Positions 11,805 to 26,632 of a stretch of 64,000 nt of DNA are shown piece by piece. Under the pieces are notes generated by a model that had not been told where the DNA came from, searched no databases, and saw only the letters and a program-made list of their open reading frames with translations. Source of the DNA: Chamaelirium japonicum. Lineage: Eukaryota; Streptophyta; Magnoliopsida; Liliales; Melanthiaceae. Location of the stretch: the NCBI GenBank assembly GCA_947650365.1, contig OX393551.1:1632001-1696000 (forward strand). Direction: 5' to 3'. The translations under genes were made by a program, and so were the position numbers. Numbering within the stretch: position 1 is the first letter of the stretch; each line of letters begins with the position of its first letter.

Positions 11805-14358
11805 AATGGATCGTATGAATGAATTAGAATGGATCGTACGAATGAATTAGAATGGATCGTGCTAATGAATTAGAATGGATCGTACGAATGAATTAGAATA
11901 GATTGTGCGAATGAATTAGAATGGATCGTACGAATGAATTAGAATGGATCGTACGAATGAATTAGACTAGATTGTGCGAATGGATTAGAATGGATCATAC
12001 GATTGAGTAAGAATGGATTGTATGAATGAAATAGAATAGATCGTACGAATGAATTAGAATGGATCGTATGAATGAATTAGAATCGATCGTACAAATGAGT
12101 AAGAATGGATCGTACGAATGAATTAGAATGGATTGAATTAGAATGAATCGTATGAATGAATTAGAATGTATCGTACGAATGAATTAGAATGGATCGTGCG
12201 AATGAATTAGAATGGGTCGTACGAATGAATTAGAATGGATACACGATCCAGATCCATTCTAATTCATTCGCACAATCTATTCTCATACAATCCATTCTAA
12301 TTCATTCGCACGAATGTATCCATTCTAATTCATTCGTACGATCCATTCTAATCCATTTGTACGAATGTATCCACTCTAATTCATTCATACGATCCATTCT
12401 AATTCATTCGCACGAATGTATCCATTCCAATTCATTCGTACGATCCATTCTAATTCATTCGCACAATCTATTCTAATTCATTCGTACGATCAATTCTAAT
12501 TCATTAGCATGATCCATTCTAATTCATTCGTACGATCTATTCTAATTCATTCGTACGATCCATTCTAATTCATTCGTACGATCCATTCTAATTCCTTTGC
12601 ACGATCCATTCTAATTCATTCGTACGATTCATTCTAATTCAATCCATTCTAATTCATTCGTACGATCCATTCTAATTCATTCGTACGATCCATTCCAATC
12701 CATTAGTACGATCCATTCTAATTAGAATAGATTGTATGAATTAGAATGGATCGTATGAATGAATTAGAATAGATCGTACGAATGAATTAGAATGGATTGA
12801 ATTAGAATCAATCGTACGAATGAATTAGAATGGATCGTGTGAATGAATTAGACTATGGATCGTACGAAGGAATTAGAATGGATCGTACGAATGAATTCGG
12901 ATGTATCCTTTCTAATTCATTCGTACGATCCATTCTAATTAATTCGTATGATCCATTCTAATTCATTCGTACGATCCATTCTAACTCATTCGCACGATCC
13001 ATTCTAATTCATTCGCACGATCCTACGAATGAATTAGAATAGATTGTGCGAAAGAATTAGAATGGATCTGGATCGTGTATCCATTCTAATTCATTCGTAC
13101 GACCCATTCTAATTCATTCGTACGATCCATTCTTATTCATTCATATGATCCATTCTATTTCATTCGTACGATCCATTCTTACTCATTCGTACGATACATT
13201 CTAATTCATTCGCACGATCCATTCTAATTCATTCATATGATCCATTCTAATTCATTCGCACGAATGTATCCATTCTAATTCATTCGTACGATCCATTCTA
13301 ATTCATTTGTACGAATGTATCCACTCTAATTCATTCGTACGATCCATTCTAATTCATTTGTACGAATGTATCCTTTCTAATTCATTCGTACGATCCATTC
13401 TAATTCATTCGTACGATCCATTCTAATTCATTCGTACGATCTATTCTAACTCAATCGCACGATCCATTCTAATTCATTCGCACGATCCTACGAATGAATT
13501 AGAATAGATTGTGCGAATGAATTAGAATGGATCTGGATCGTGTATCCATTCTAATTCATTCGTACAACCCATTCTAATTCATTCGTACGATCCATTCTAA
13601 TTCATTCGCACGATCCATTCTAATTCATTCGCACGATCCATTCTAATTCATTCATACGATCCATTCTAATTCATTCATATGATCCACTCTAATTCATTCA
13701 TACGATCCATTCTAATCCATTCGCACAATCTATTCTAATTCATTCGTACGATCCATTCTATTTCATTCGTACGATCCATTCTATTTCATTCGTACGATCC
13801 ATTCTAATTCATTCGTACAATCCATTCTAATTCATTTGTACGATCCATTCTAATTCATTCATACGATCCGTTCTATTTAATTCGTACGATCCATTCTTAC
13901 TCATTCGTACGATCCATCCTAATTCATTTGCACGAAGGTATCCATTCTAATTCATTCGTACGAATGAAATAGAATGGATTGTACGAATGAAATAGAATGG
14001 ATCGTACGAATGAATTAGAATGGATTGTACGAATGAATTAGAATGGATCGTACGAATGAAATAGAATGGATCGTACGAATGAAATAAAATGGATCGTACG
14101 AATGAATTAGAATAGATTGTGCGAATGTATTAGAATGGATCGTATGAATGAATTAGAGTGGATCATATGAATGAATTAGAATGGATCGTGTGAATGAATT
14201 AGAATGGATCGTGCGAATGAATTAGAATGGATCGTGCAAATGACTTTGAATAGATCGTACGAATGAATTAGAATGGGTCGTACGAATGAATTTGAATGAA
14301 TACACGATCCAGATCCATTCTAATTCATTCGCACAATCTATTCTAATTCATTCGTAGG
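11805..14358. repeat. Finely shuffled mosaic, segment 6
   Basis: Ten blocks: F 11805-12241, R 12248-12721, F 12722-12896, R 12897-13022, F 13023-13070, R 13075-13490, F 13491-13535, R 13540-13961, F 13962-14303, R 14308-14358. Junctions centred on CTGGATCGTGT lie at 13060-13086 and 13525-13551, with the opposite orientation at 12233-12259 and 14294-14320. The two small F islands (13023-13070 and 13491-13535) share flanks and look like copies of each other. No gene is visible. Confidence 0.82.
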
Positions 14359-14940
14359 ATCGTGCGAATGAATTAGAATGGATCGTGCGAATGAGTTAGA
14401 ATGGATCGTACGAATGAATTAGAATGGATCGTACGAATGAATTAGAATGGATCGTACGAATGAATTAGAAAGGATACATTCGTACAAATGAATTAGAATG
14501 GATCGTACGAATGAATTAGAGTGGATACATTCATACAAATGAATTAGAATGGATCGTACGAATGAATTAGAATGGATACATTCGTGCGAATGAATTAGAA
14601 TGGATCATATGAATGAATTAGAATGGATCGTGCGAATGAATTAGAATGGATCGTACGAATGAGTAAGAAAGGATCGTATGAATGAAATAGAATGGATCGT
14701 ACGAACGAATTAGAATGGATCGTACGAATGAATTAGAATGGGTCGTACGAATGAATTAGAATGGATACACGATCCAGATCCATTCTAATTCATTCGTACA
14801 ATCTATTCTAATTCATTCGTAGGATCGTGCGAATGAATTAGAATGGATCGTGCGAATGAGTTAGAATGGATCGTACGAATGAATTAGAATGGATCGTACG
14901 AATGAATTAGAATGGATCGTACGAATGAATTAGAAAGGAT
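14260..14940 (+). repeat. 465-bp tandem duplication with small R islands
   Basis: The sequence GGGTCGTACG, an ACACGATCCAG junction, about 50 bp of R, CGTAGGATCGTGCG and GAGTTAG occurs at 14278-14400 and again 465 bp downstream. The tail of this unit also opens the window at position 1. Confidence 0.85.
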
Positions 14941-15944
14941 ACATCCGAATTCATTCGTACGATCCATTCTAATTCCTTCGTACGATCCATAGTCTAATTC
15001 ATTCGCACGATCCATTCTAATTCATTCGTACGATTCATTCTAATTCAATCCATTCTAATTCATTCGTACGATCTATTCTAATTCATTCATACGATCCATT
15101 CTAATTCATACAATCTATTCTAATTAGAATGGACCGTACTAATGAATTAGAATGGATCGTACGAATGAATTAGAATGGATTGAATTAGAATGAATCGTAC
15201 GAATGAATTAGAATGGATCGTGCGAAGAAATTAGAATGGATCGTACGAATGAATTAGAATGGATCGTACGAATGAATTAGAATAGATCGTACGAATGAAT
15301 TAGAATGAATCATGCTAATGAATTAGAATTGATCGTACGAATGAATTAGAATAGATTGTGCGAATGAATTAGAATGGATCGTATGAATGAATTAGAGTGG
15401 ATACATTCCTACAAATGGATTAGAATGGATCGTACGAATGAATTACAATGGATACATTCGTGCGAATGAATTAGAATGGATCGTATGAGAATAGATTGTG
15501 CGAATGAATTAGAATGGATCTGGATCGTGTATCCATTCTAATTCATTCGTACGACCCATTCTAATTCATTCGCACGATCCATTCTAATTCATTCGTACGA
15601 TTCATTCTAATTCAATCCATTCTAATTCATTCGTACGATCCATTCTTACTCATTCGTACGATCGATTCTAATTCATTCATACGATCCATTCTAATTCATT
15701 CGTACGATCTATTCTATTTCATTCGTACAAACCATTCTTACTCAATCGTATGATCCATTCTAATCCATTCGCACAATCTAGTCTAATTCATTCGTACGAT
15801 CTATTCTAATTCATTCGTACGATCCATTCTAATTCATTCGCAAAATCTATTCTAATTCATTCGTACGATCCATTCTAATTCATTAGCACGATCCATTCTA
15901 ATTCATTCGTACGATCCATTCTAATTCATTCATACGATCCATTC
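14359..15944. repeat. Orientation mosaic, segment 7
   Basis: Blocks: F 14359-14765, R 14770-14820, F 14821-14948, R 14949-15123, F 15124-15522, R 15526-15944. The short R island at 14770-14820 repeats the one at 14308-14358, 465 bp upstream, with the same flanks. From 14812 onward the sequence follows positions 1-1980. Confidence 0.85.
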
Positions 15945-16705
15945 GTACAAATGAATTAGAATGGATACATTCGTGCGAATCAATTAGAATGGATCGTACG
16001 AAGGAATTAGAATGGATAGTACGAATGAATTAGAATGGATGAATTAGAATCGATCGTACGAATGAATTAGAATCGATCGTACGAATGAATTAGAATGGAT
16101 CATGCGAATGAATTAGAATGGATCGTACGAATGAATTAGAATGGATCGTAGGAATGAATTAGAATGGATACATTCGCACGAATTAGAATGGATCGTACGA
16201 ATGAATTAGAATGGATCGTACGAATGAATTAGAATGGATCGTATGAATGAATTAGATTGGATCGTATAAATGAATTAGAATGGATCGTACGAATGAATTA
16301 TAATGGATCGTGCTAATGAATTATAATGGATCGTACGAATGAATTAGAGTGGATACATTCATACAAATGAATTAGAATGGATACGTTCGTACTAATGAAT
16401 TAGAATGGATCGTACGAATGAATTAGAATGGATACATTCGCACGAATTAGAATGGATTGTACGAATGAATTAGAATGGATCGTACGAATGAATTAGAATG
16501 GATCGTATGAATGAATTAGATTGGATCGTATAAATGAATTAGAATGGATCGTACGAATGAATTAGAATGGATCGTGCTAATGAATTAGAATGGATCGTAC
16601 GAATGAATTAGAGTGGATACATTCGTACAAATGAATTAGAATGGATACATTCGTGCGAATGAATTAGAATGGATCGTGCGAATGAATTAAAATGGATCGT
16701 ACGAA
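14812..16705 (+). repeat. 1.9-kb direct duplication, copy 2
   Basis: Copy of 1-1980, including four orientation flips at matching places. Small unit-number differences are visible, for example in the F block 15124-15522, which is shorter than its partner 311-785. The first about 130 bp also match 14352-14470, making a third partial copy. Confidence 0.88.
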
Positions 16706-18573
16706 TGAATTAGAATGGATCGTATGAATGAATTAGATTAGATCGTATTAATGAATTAGAGTGGATCGTACGAATGAATTAGAATAGATCGTACGAATGA
16801 ATTAGAATGGATACGAATGGATCGTACGAATGAGTAAGAATGGATCGTACGAATGAAATAGAATGGATTGTACGAATGAATTAGAATGGATACATTCGTG
16901 CGAATGAATTAGGATGGATCGTATGAATGAATTAGAATGGATCGTACGAATGAATTAGAATGGATACATTCATGCGAATGAATTACAATGGATCGTATGA
17001 ATGAATTAGAATCGATCGTACGAATGAATTAGAATGGATCATGCGAATGAATTATAATGGATCGTGCGAATGAATTAGAATGGATCGTATGAATGAATTA
17101 GAATGGATCAAATGAATGAAATAGAATGGATCGTACGAATGAATTAGAATGGATCGTGCGAATGAATTAGAATGGATCGTACGAATGAATTAGAATGGAT
17201 CGTACGAAGGAATTAGAATGGATCGTATGAATGAATTAGAATGGATCGTGCGAATGAATTAGAATGGATCGTACGAATGAATTAGAATGGATACATTCGT
17301 GCGAATGAATTAGAATGGATCATACGAAGGAATTAGAATGGATTGTACGAATGAATTAGAAAGGATCGTACGAATGAATTAGAATGGATCGTACGAATGA
17401 ATTAGAATGGATACATTCGTGCGAATGAATTAGAATGGATCATACGAATGAGTAAGAATGGATCGTGCGAATGAATTAGAATGGATCATATGAATGAATT
17501 AGAATGGATCGTATGAATGAATTAGAATGGATCGTGCGAATAAATTAGAATGGATCGTATGAATGAATTAGAATAGATTGTGCGAATGAATTAGAACGGA
17601 TCGTACAAATGAATTAGAATGGATACATTCGTGCGAATGAATTAGAATGGATCGTATGAATGAATTAGAATCAATCGTACGAATGAATTAGAATGGATCA
17701 TGCGAATGAATTAGAATGGATTGAATTAGAATGAATCGTACGAATGAAATAGAATGGATCGTGCGAATGAATTAGAATGGATCGTATGAATGAATTAGAA
17801 TAGATTGTGCAAATGGATTAGAATGGATCATACGATTGAGTAAGAATGGATTGTACGAATGAAATAGAATAGATCGTACGAATGAATTAGAATGGATCCT
17901 ACGAATAAATTAGAATGGATCGTATGAATGAATTAGAATGGATCGTACGAATGAATTAGAATGGATTCATTCGTGCGAATGAATTAGAATGGATCGTGCG
18001 AATGAATTAGAATGGATCGTGCGAATAAATTAGAATGGATCGTATGAATGAATTAGAATGGATCGTATGAATGAATTAGAATAGATCGTATGAATGAATT
18101 AGAATGGATTAGAATGAATTAGAATGGATCGTGCGAATGAATTAGAATGGATTGTACGAAGGAATTAGAATGGATCGTATGAATGAATTAGAATGGATCG
18201 TGCGAATGAATTAGATTGGATCGTATGAATGAATTAGAATGGATCGTGCGAATGAAATAGAATCGATCGTACGAATGAATTAGAATGGATCGTACAAATG
18301 AAATAGAATGGATTGTACGAATGAATTAGAATGGATACATTCGTGCGAATGAATTAGAATGGATCATACGATTGAGTAAGAATGAATCGTGCGAATGAAT
18401 TAGAATGGATCATATGAATGAATTAGAATGGATCGTATGAATGAATTAGAATGGATCGTGCGAATGAATAAGAATGAATTAGAGTGGATCGTGCGAATGA
18501 ATTAGAATGGATCGTACGAATGAATTAGAATGGATCGTACGAATGAATTAGAATGGATCGCATGAATTAGAAT
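15945..18573 (+). repeat. Long single-orientation block (F)
   Basis: About 2.6 kb of F units. It begins after the flip CCATTCGTACAAATG at about 15944 and ends near 18573 through an irregular junction, where GAATTGATCC runs into CATTCTTACTC. The first 750 bp copy positions 1209-1980. The CGATTGAGTAAG module occurs near 17805-17880. No gene is visible. Confidence 0.88.
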
Positions 18574-20324
18574 TGATCCATTCTTACTCATTCGTACGAT
18601 CCATTCATATCCATTCTAATTCATTCGTACGATCCATTCTAATTCATTAATACGATCCAATCTAATTCATTCATACGATCTATTCTAATTCATTCGTACG
18701 ATCCATTCTAATTCATTCGCACGATCCATTCTAATTTATTCATACGATCCATTCTATTTCATTCGTACGATCCATTCTTACTCATTCGTACGATCCATTA
18801 TAATTCATTTGCACGAAGGTATCCATTCTAATTCATTCGTACGATCCATGCTAATTAGTTCGCATGAATTAGAATGGATCGTACGAATGTATTAGAATAG
18901 ATCGTACGAATGAGTAAGAATGGATCGTACGAATGGATCGCACGAATGAATTAGATTGGATCGTATGAATGAATCCATTCTAATTCATTCGCATGAATTA
19001 TCCATTCTAAGTCATTCGTACGATAAATTCGATCTCATTCGTACAATCCATTCTATTTCATTCGTACGATCCATTCTAATTCATTCGCACGATCCATTCT
19101 AATTCATTCGCATGATCCATTCTAATTCATTCGTACGATCGATTCTAATTCATTCATACGATCCATTCTAATTTATTTGCACGATCCATTCTAATTCATT
19201 CATACGATCCATTCTAATTCATTCATATGATCCATTCTAATTCATTCGCATGATCCATTCTAATTCATTCGTACGATCCATTCTAATTCATTCTAATGGA
19301 TACATTCGTGCAAAAGAATTAGAATGGATTGTATGAATGAATTAGAATCGATCGTACGAATGAATTAGAATGGATCATGCGAATGAATTAGAATGGATCG
19401 TACGAATGAATTAGAATGGATCGTATGAATGAATTAGAATGGATCGTGCGAATGAATTAGAATGGATCGTACGAATGAAATAGAATGGATTCGCACGAAT
19501 GTATCCAATCTAATTCATTCGTACGATCCATTCTAATTCATTCATACGATCCATTCTAATTCATTCGCACGATCCATTCTAAGTCATTAATACGATCCAT
19601 TCTAATTCATTCGCACGATCCATTCTAATTCATTCACACTCATACGATCCATTCTAATTCATTCGCACGAATGTATCCTTTCTAATTCATTCGTACGATC
19701 CATTCTAATTCATTCGCACAATCTATTCTAATTCATTCGAACGATCCATTCTAATTCATTCGTACGATCCATTCTAATTCATTCGTACGAATGAATTAGA
19801 ATGGATACATTCATGCGAATGAATTAGAATGGATCATACGAATGAATTAGAATGGATTCATTCGTGCGAATGAATTAGAATGGATCGTACGAATGAGTAA
19901 GAATGGATCGTACGAATGAATTAGAATGGATTGAATTAGAATGAATCGTACGAATTAATTAGAATGGATCATACGAATGAATTAGAATGGATCGTACGAA
20001 AGAATTAGAATGGATTGAATTAGAATAAATCGTACGAATGAATTAGAATGAATCATACCGTACGAATGAATTATAATGGATCATACGAAGGAATTAGAAT
20101 GGATCGTACGAATGAATTAGAATGGATCGTACGAAGGAATTAGAATGGATCGTACGAAGAAATTAGAATGGATAGTACGAATGAATTAGAATGGATACCT
20201 TCGTGCAAATGAATTAGATTGGATCGTACGAATGAGTAAGAATGGATCGTACGAATGAAATAGAATGGATCGTATGAATGAATTAGAATGGATCGTATGA
20301 ATGAATTAGAATGGATACATTCGT
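18574..20324. repeat. Orientation mosaic, segment 9
   Basis: Blocks: R 18574-18860, F 18861-18972, R 18973-19293, F 19294-19490, R 19495-19785, F 19786-20324. The junction at 19483-19506 has the TCGCACGAATGT centre, and the one at 20313-20336 has the complementary ACATTCGTGCGA centre. The F part near 20030-20300 carries a composite module and mirrors 6867-7061 on the other strand. Confidence 0.82.
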
Positions 20325-20334
20325 GCGAATCCAT
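20140..20334 (+). repeat. Inverted copy of 6867-7061
   Basis: Read on the minus strand this stretch matches 6867-7061 with only a handful of base differences over 195 bp. It ends in the same junction read from the other side (20313-20336). It is direct evidence of inverted duplication between places 13 kb apart. Confidence 0.88.
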
Positions 20335-23217
20335 TCTATTTCATTCGTACGATCCATTCTAATTCATTCGCACGATCCATTCTAATTCATTCATACGATC
20401 CATTCTAATTTCTTCGTACGATCCATTCTAATTCATTCGTACGATCGATTCTAATTCATTCATACGATACATTCTAATTCATTCGTACGATCCATTCTAA
20501 TTCATTCGTACGATCCATTCTAATTCGTGCGAATGTATCCATTCTAATTCATTCGTACGATCCATTCTAATTCATTCGTACGAATGTATCCATTCTAATT
20601 CATTTGTATGAATGTATCCACTCTAATTCATTCGTACGATCCATTCTAATTCATTAGCACGATGCATTCTAATTCATTCGTACGATCCATTCTAATTCAT
20701 TTATACGATCCAATCTAATTCATTCGCACGATCCATTCGCATTCACTCAAACGATCCATTCTAATTCATTCATATGATCCATTCTAATTCATTCGCACGA
20801 TCCATTCTAATTCATTCGCACGATCCATTCTAATTCATTCATACGATCCATTCTATTTCATTCGTACGATCCATTCTAATTCATTCGTACGATCCATTCT
20901 AATTCATTCGTACGATCCATTCTAATTCATTCGCACAATCTATTCTAATTCATTCGTACGATCCATTCTAATTCATTCGCACGATCCATTCTAATTCATT
21001 CATACGATCCATTCTATTTCATTCGTACGATCCATTCTTACTCATTCGTACGATCCATTCTAATTCATTTGCACAAAGGTATTCATTCAAATTCATTCGT
21101 ACTATCCATTCTAATTCCTTCGTACGATCCATTCTAATTCCTTCGTACGAATGAATTAGAATGGATCATACGAATGAATTAGAATGGATACATTCGTGCA
21201 AACAAATTAGAATGGATTGTATGAATGAATTAGAATGGATCGTGCGAATGAATTAGAATGGATCGTGCGAATGAATTAGAATGGATCGTACGAATGAGTA
21301 AGAATGGATCGTACGAATGAATTAGAATGGATTGAATTAGAATGAATCGTATGAATGAATTAGAATGGATCGTACGAATGAATTAGAATGGATCGTACGA
21401 ATGAATTAGAATGGATGGAATTAGAATGAATCGTACGAATGAATTAGAATGAATCATACCGTACAAATGAATTAGAATGGATCATACGAAGGAATTAGAA
21501 TGGATCGTACGAATGAAATAGAATGGATCATGCTAATGAATTAAAATGGATCGTACGTATGAATTAGAATGGATACATTCGTGCAAAGGAATTAGAATGG
21601 ATCGTACGAATGAATTAGAATGGATCGTACGAATGAATTAGAATGGATCGTATGAATGAATTAGAATGGATCGTGCGAATGAATTAGAATGGATCGTACG
21701 AATGAAATAGAATGGATTCGCACGAATGAATTAGAATGGATCGTTCGAATGAATTAGAATAGATTGTGTGAATGAATTAGAATGGATCGTACGAATGAAT
21801 TAGAAAGGATATATTCGTGCGAATGAATTAGAATAGATCGTATGAATGAATTAGATTGGATCGTATTAATGAATTAGAATGGATTGTGCGAATTAATTAG
21901 AATGGATCGTATGAATGAATTAGAATGAATAGATTCGTGCGAATGAATTTGAATGGATCGTACGAAGGAATTAGAATGGATACATTCGTGCGAATGAATT
22001 AGAATGGTTCGTACGAAGGAATTAGAATGGATTGTACGAATGAATTAGAATGGATCGTACGAATGAATTAGAATGGATACATTCGTGCGAATCCATTCTA
22101 TTTCATTCATACGATCCATTCTAATTCATTCGCACGATCCATTCTAATTCATTCATACGATCCATTCTAATTGGATCGTATGAATGAATTAGAATGGATC
22201 GTGTGAATGAATTAGAATGGATCGTACGAATGAAATAGAATAGATTCGCACGAATGTATCCATTCTAATTCATTCATACGATCCATTCTATTTCATTCAT
22301 ACGATCCATTCTAATTCATTCGTACGATCCATTCTAATTCATTCGTACGATTCATTCTAATTCAATCCATTCTAATTCATTCCATTCTAATTCATTCGCA
22401 CGATCTATTCGCATTCACTCAAACGATCCATTCTACTTCATTCATACAATCCATTCTAATTCTTTTGCACGAATGTATCCATTCTAATTCATTCGTACGA
22501 TCCATTCTAATTCATTCGTATGATCTATTCTAATTCATTCGCATGATCCATTCTAATTCCTTCGTACGATCCATTCTAATTCATTCGTACGATCTATTCT
22601 AATTCATTCATACGATCCATTCTAATTCATTTGCACGATCCATTCTAATTTATTCGCATGATCCATTCTAATTCATTCGTACGATCAATTCTAATTCATT
22701 CATACGATCCATTCTAATTCAATCGCACGAATGTATCCATTCTAATTTATTCGTACGATCCATTTTAATTCATTCATACAATCCATCCTAATTCATTCGC
22801 ACGAATGTATCCATTCTAATTCATTCGTACAATCCATTCTATTTCATTCGTACGATCCATTCTTACTCATTCGTACGATCCATTCGTATCCATTCTAATT
22901 CATTCGTACGATCTATTCTAATTCATTCGTACGATCCATTCTAATTCATTAATACGATCCAATCTAATTCATTCATACGATCCATTCTAATTAGATTAGA
23001 CCGTATGCATGAATTAGAATGGATCGTACGAATGAATTAGAATGGATCGTACGAATGAGTAAGAATGGATCGTGCGAATATATTAGAATGGATCGTACGA
23101 ATGAAATAGAATAGGTTCGCACGAATGTATCCATTCTAATTCTTTCATACGACCCATTCTAATTCATTCGTACGATCCATTCTTACTCATTCATACGATC
23201 TATTCTAATTCATTCGT
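20325..23217. repeat. Orientation mosaic, segment 10
   Basis: Blocks: R 20325-21146, F 21147-22086, R 22087-22172, F 22173-22245, R 22250-22992, F 22993-23116, R 23120-23217. The flip at 21146 is the perfect palindrome CATTCGTACGAATG. Junctions lie at 22075-22098 and, on the other strand, at 22238-22261 and 23109-23132. A junction centre at 21710-21733 is embedded in F units without a flip. Confidence 0.82.
21139..21153. repeat. Palindromic R-to-F flip CATTCGTACGAATG type
   Basis: R and F units meet inside the shared GTAC, giving a palindrome of about 14 bp with no spacer (here preceded by CTTCG). Similar flips lie near 1207, 11804, 13962, 19785, 23218, 51914, 52369 and 52547. Confidence 0.85.
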
Positions 23218-26200
23218 ACGAATGAAATAGAATGGATCGTACGAATGAATTAGAATAGATTGTGCGAATGGATTAGAATGGATCATATGATTGAGTAAGA
23301 ATGGATTGTACGAATGAAATAGAATAGATCGTACGAATGAATTAGAATGTATCGTACAAATGATTTAGAATGGATATGAATGGATCGTATGAATGAATTA
23401 GAATGGATCGTACGAATGAAATAGAATGGATCGTACGAAGGAATTAGAATGGATCACATGAATGAATTATAATGGATCGTAAGAATGAAATAGAATGGAT
23501 CGTACGAATGAATTAGAATGGATTGAATTAGAATTAATCGTACGAATGAATTAGAATGGATCGTACGAATGAATTAGAATGGATCATACGAATGAATTAG
23601 AATGGATTGAATTAGAATGAATCGTACGAATGAATTAGAATAGATCGTGCTAATGAATTAGAATGGATCGTACGAATGGATCGTGCGAATGAAATAGAAT
23701 GGATCGTATGAATGAATTAGAATGGATCGTGCGAATGAATTAGAATGGATTGTACGAATGAATTAGAATGGATTGAATTAGAATGAATCGTACGAATGAA
23801 TTAGAATGAATCATACCGTACGAATGAATTAGAATGGATCATACGAAGGAATTAGAATGGATCGTACGAAAGAATTAGAATGGATCGTACGAATGAATTA
23901 GAATGGATCGTACGAAGGAATTAGAATGGATCGTACGAAGGAATTAGAATGGATAGTACGAATGAATTAGAATGGATACCTTCGTGCAAATGAATTAGAA
24001 TGGATCGTACGAATGAGTAAGAATGGATCGTACGAATAAAATAGAATGGATCGTATGAATGAATAAGAATGGATCGTACGAATGAATTAGAATGGATCGT
24101 ACAAATGAATTAGAATGGATCGTATGAATGAATTAGAATGGATCGTGCGAATGAATTATAATGGATCGTACGAATGAAATCGAATGGATACATTCGTGCG
24201 AATGAATTAGAATGGATCATATGAATGAATTAGAATGGATCGTTTGAGTGAATGCGAATGGATCGTGCGAATGAATTAGAATGGATCGTACAAATGAAAT
24301 AGAATTGATCGTACGAATGGATCGTACGAATGAATTAGAATGGATCGTACGAATGAATTAGAATGGATACATTCGTGCGAATCCATTCTATTTCATTCGT
24401 ACGATCCATTCTAATTCATTCGCACGATCCATTCTAATTCATTCATACGATCCATTCTAATTCATTCGTACGATCCATTCTAATTCCTTCGTACGATCCA
24501 TTCTAATTAATTCGTACGATCCATTCTAATTCATTCGCATGATCCATTGAATTAGAATGGATACATTCGTGCGAATCCATTCTATTTCATTCGTATGATC
24601 TATTCTAATTCATTCGCACAATCTATTCTAATTCGTACAATCCATTCTAATTCATTACTACGATCCATTCTAATTCATTCGCACAATCTATTCTAATTCA
24701 TTCGTACGATCCATTCTAATTCATTCGTACGGTATGATTCATTAGAATGGATCATATGAATGAATTAGAATGGATCGTACGAATGAATTAGAATAGATTG
24801 TGCGAATGAATTAGAATGGATCGTACGAAGGAATTAGAATGGATCGTACGAAGGAATTAGAATGGATAGTACGAATGAATTTGAATGGATACCTTCGTGC
24901 AAATGAATTAGAATGGATCGTACGAATGAGTAAGAATGGATCGTACGAATGAAATAGAATGGATCGTATGAATGAATTAGAATGGATCGTACGAATGAAT
25001 TAGAATGGATCGTACGAATGAATTAGAATGGATTGTATGAATGAATTAGAATGGATCGTGCGAATGAATTATAATGGATCGTACGAATGAAATAGAATGG
25101 ATACATTCGTGCGAATGAATTAGAATGGATCATATGAATGAATTAGAATGGATCGTTTGAGTGAATGCGAATGGATCGTGCGAATGAATTAGAATGGATC
25201 ATACGAATGAAATAGAATTGATCGTACGAGTGGATCGTACGAATGAATTAGAATGGATCGTACGAATGAATTAGAATGGATACATTCGTGCGAATCCATT
25301 CTATTTCATTCGTACGATCCATTCTAATTCATTCGCACGATCCATTCTAATTCATTCATACGATCCATTCTAATTCATTCGTACGATCCATTCTAATTCA
25401 TTCGTACGATCCATTCTAATTCCTTCGTACGATCCATTCTAATTCATTCGTACGATCCATTCTAATTCATTCGCACGATCCATTGAATTAGAATGGATAC
25501 ATTCGTGCGAATCCATTCTATTTCATTCGTATGATCCATTCTAATTCATTCGCACAATCTATTCTAATTCGTACAATCCATTCTAATTCATTACTACGAT
25601 CCATTCTAATTCATTCGCACAATCTATTCTAATTCATTCGTACGATCCATTCTAATTCATTCGTACGGTATGATTCATTAGAATGGATCATATGAATGAA
25701 TTAGAATGGATCGTATGAATGAATTAGAATGGATCGTACGAATGAATTAGAATGGATCGTACGAATAAATTAGAATGGATCGTATGCATGAATTAGAATG
25801 GATCGTGCGAATGAATTAGAATGGATCGTACGAATGAATTAGAATGGATCGTACAAATGAATTAGAATGGATCGTATGAATGAATTAGATTGGATCGTAT
25901 TAATGAATTAGAATGGATCGTACGAATTAATTAGCATGGATTGAATTAAAATGAATCGTACGAATGAATTAGAATGAATCATACCGTACGAATGAATTAG
26001 AATGGATCATACGAAGGAATTAGAATGGATCGTATGAATGAATTAGAATGGATCGTACGAATGAAATAGAATGGATCGTATGAATGAATTAGAATGGATC
26101 GTGCGAATGAATTAGAATGGATCGTTCGAATGAATTAGAATAGATTGTGCGAATGAATTAGAATGGATTGTACGAATGAATTAGAATGGATCGTGCGAAT

Positions 26201-26632
26201 AAATTAGAATGGATCGTATGAATGAATTAGAATGGATCGTACGAATGAATTAGAATAGATTGTGCGAATGAATTAGAATGGATCGTACGAATGAATTAGA
26301 ATGGATCGTACGAATGAATTAGAATATATTGTGCGAATGAATTAGAATGGATTGTGCGAATGAATTAGAATGGATCGTACGAATGAATTAGAATCGATTG
26401 TGTGAATGAATTAGAATGGATCGTACGAATGAATTAGAATGGATCGTATGAATGAATTAGAATGGATCGTATGCATGAATTAGAATGGATCGTACGAATG
26501 AATTAGAATGGATCGTACGAATGAATTAGAATGGATCGTACGAAGGAATTAGAATGGATCGTATGAATGAATTAGAATGGATCGTGCGAATGAATTAGAA
26601 TGGATCGTACGAATGAAATAGAATGGATTCGC
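23218..26632. repeat. Mosaic containing a 0.9-kb tandem duplication
   Basis: Blocks: F 23218-24376, R 24377-24548, F 24549-24570, R 24571-24741, F 24742-25289, R 25290-25484, F 25485-25506, R 25507-25677, F 25678-26632. Four junctions with the ACATTCGTGCGA centre (24365-24388, 24559-24582, 25278-25301, 25495-25518) form two equivalent pairs. Each pair brackets a small F island of about 22 bp. Confidence 0.87.
23910..25710 (+). repeat. Tandem duplication of about 0.9 kb
   Basis: Two adjacent copies, about 23910-24775 and 24823-25710. Each runs through two GAAGG units, GATAGTAC, GATACCTTCG, a GTTTGAGTGAATGCG unit, an ACATTCGTGCGA junction, a small F island, and GGTATGATTCATTAGAATGG. The offset is 913 bp at the first junction and 936 bp at the second, exactly one 23-bp unit more, inserted in the R arm of the second copy (CATTCGTACGATCC repeated once more). 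Confidence 0.9.
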
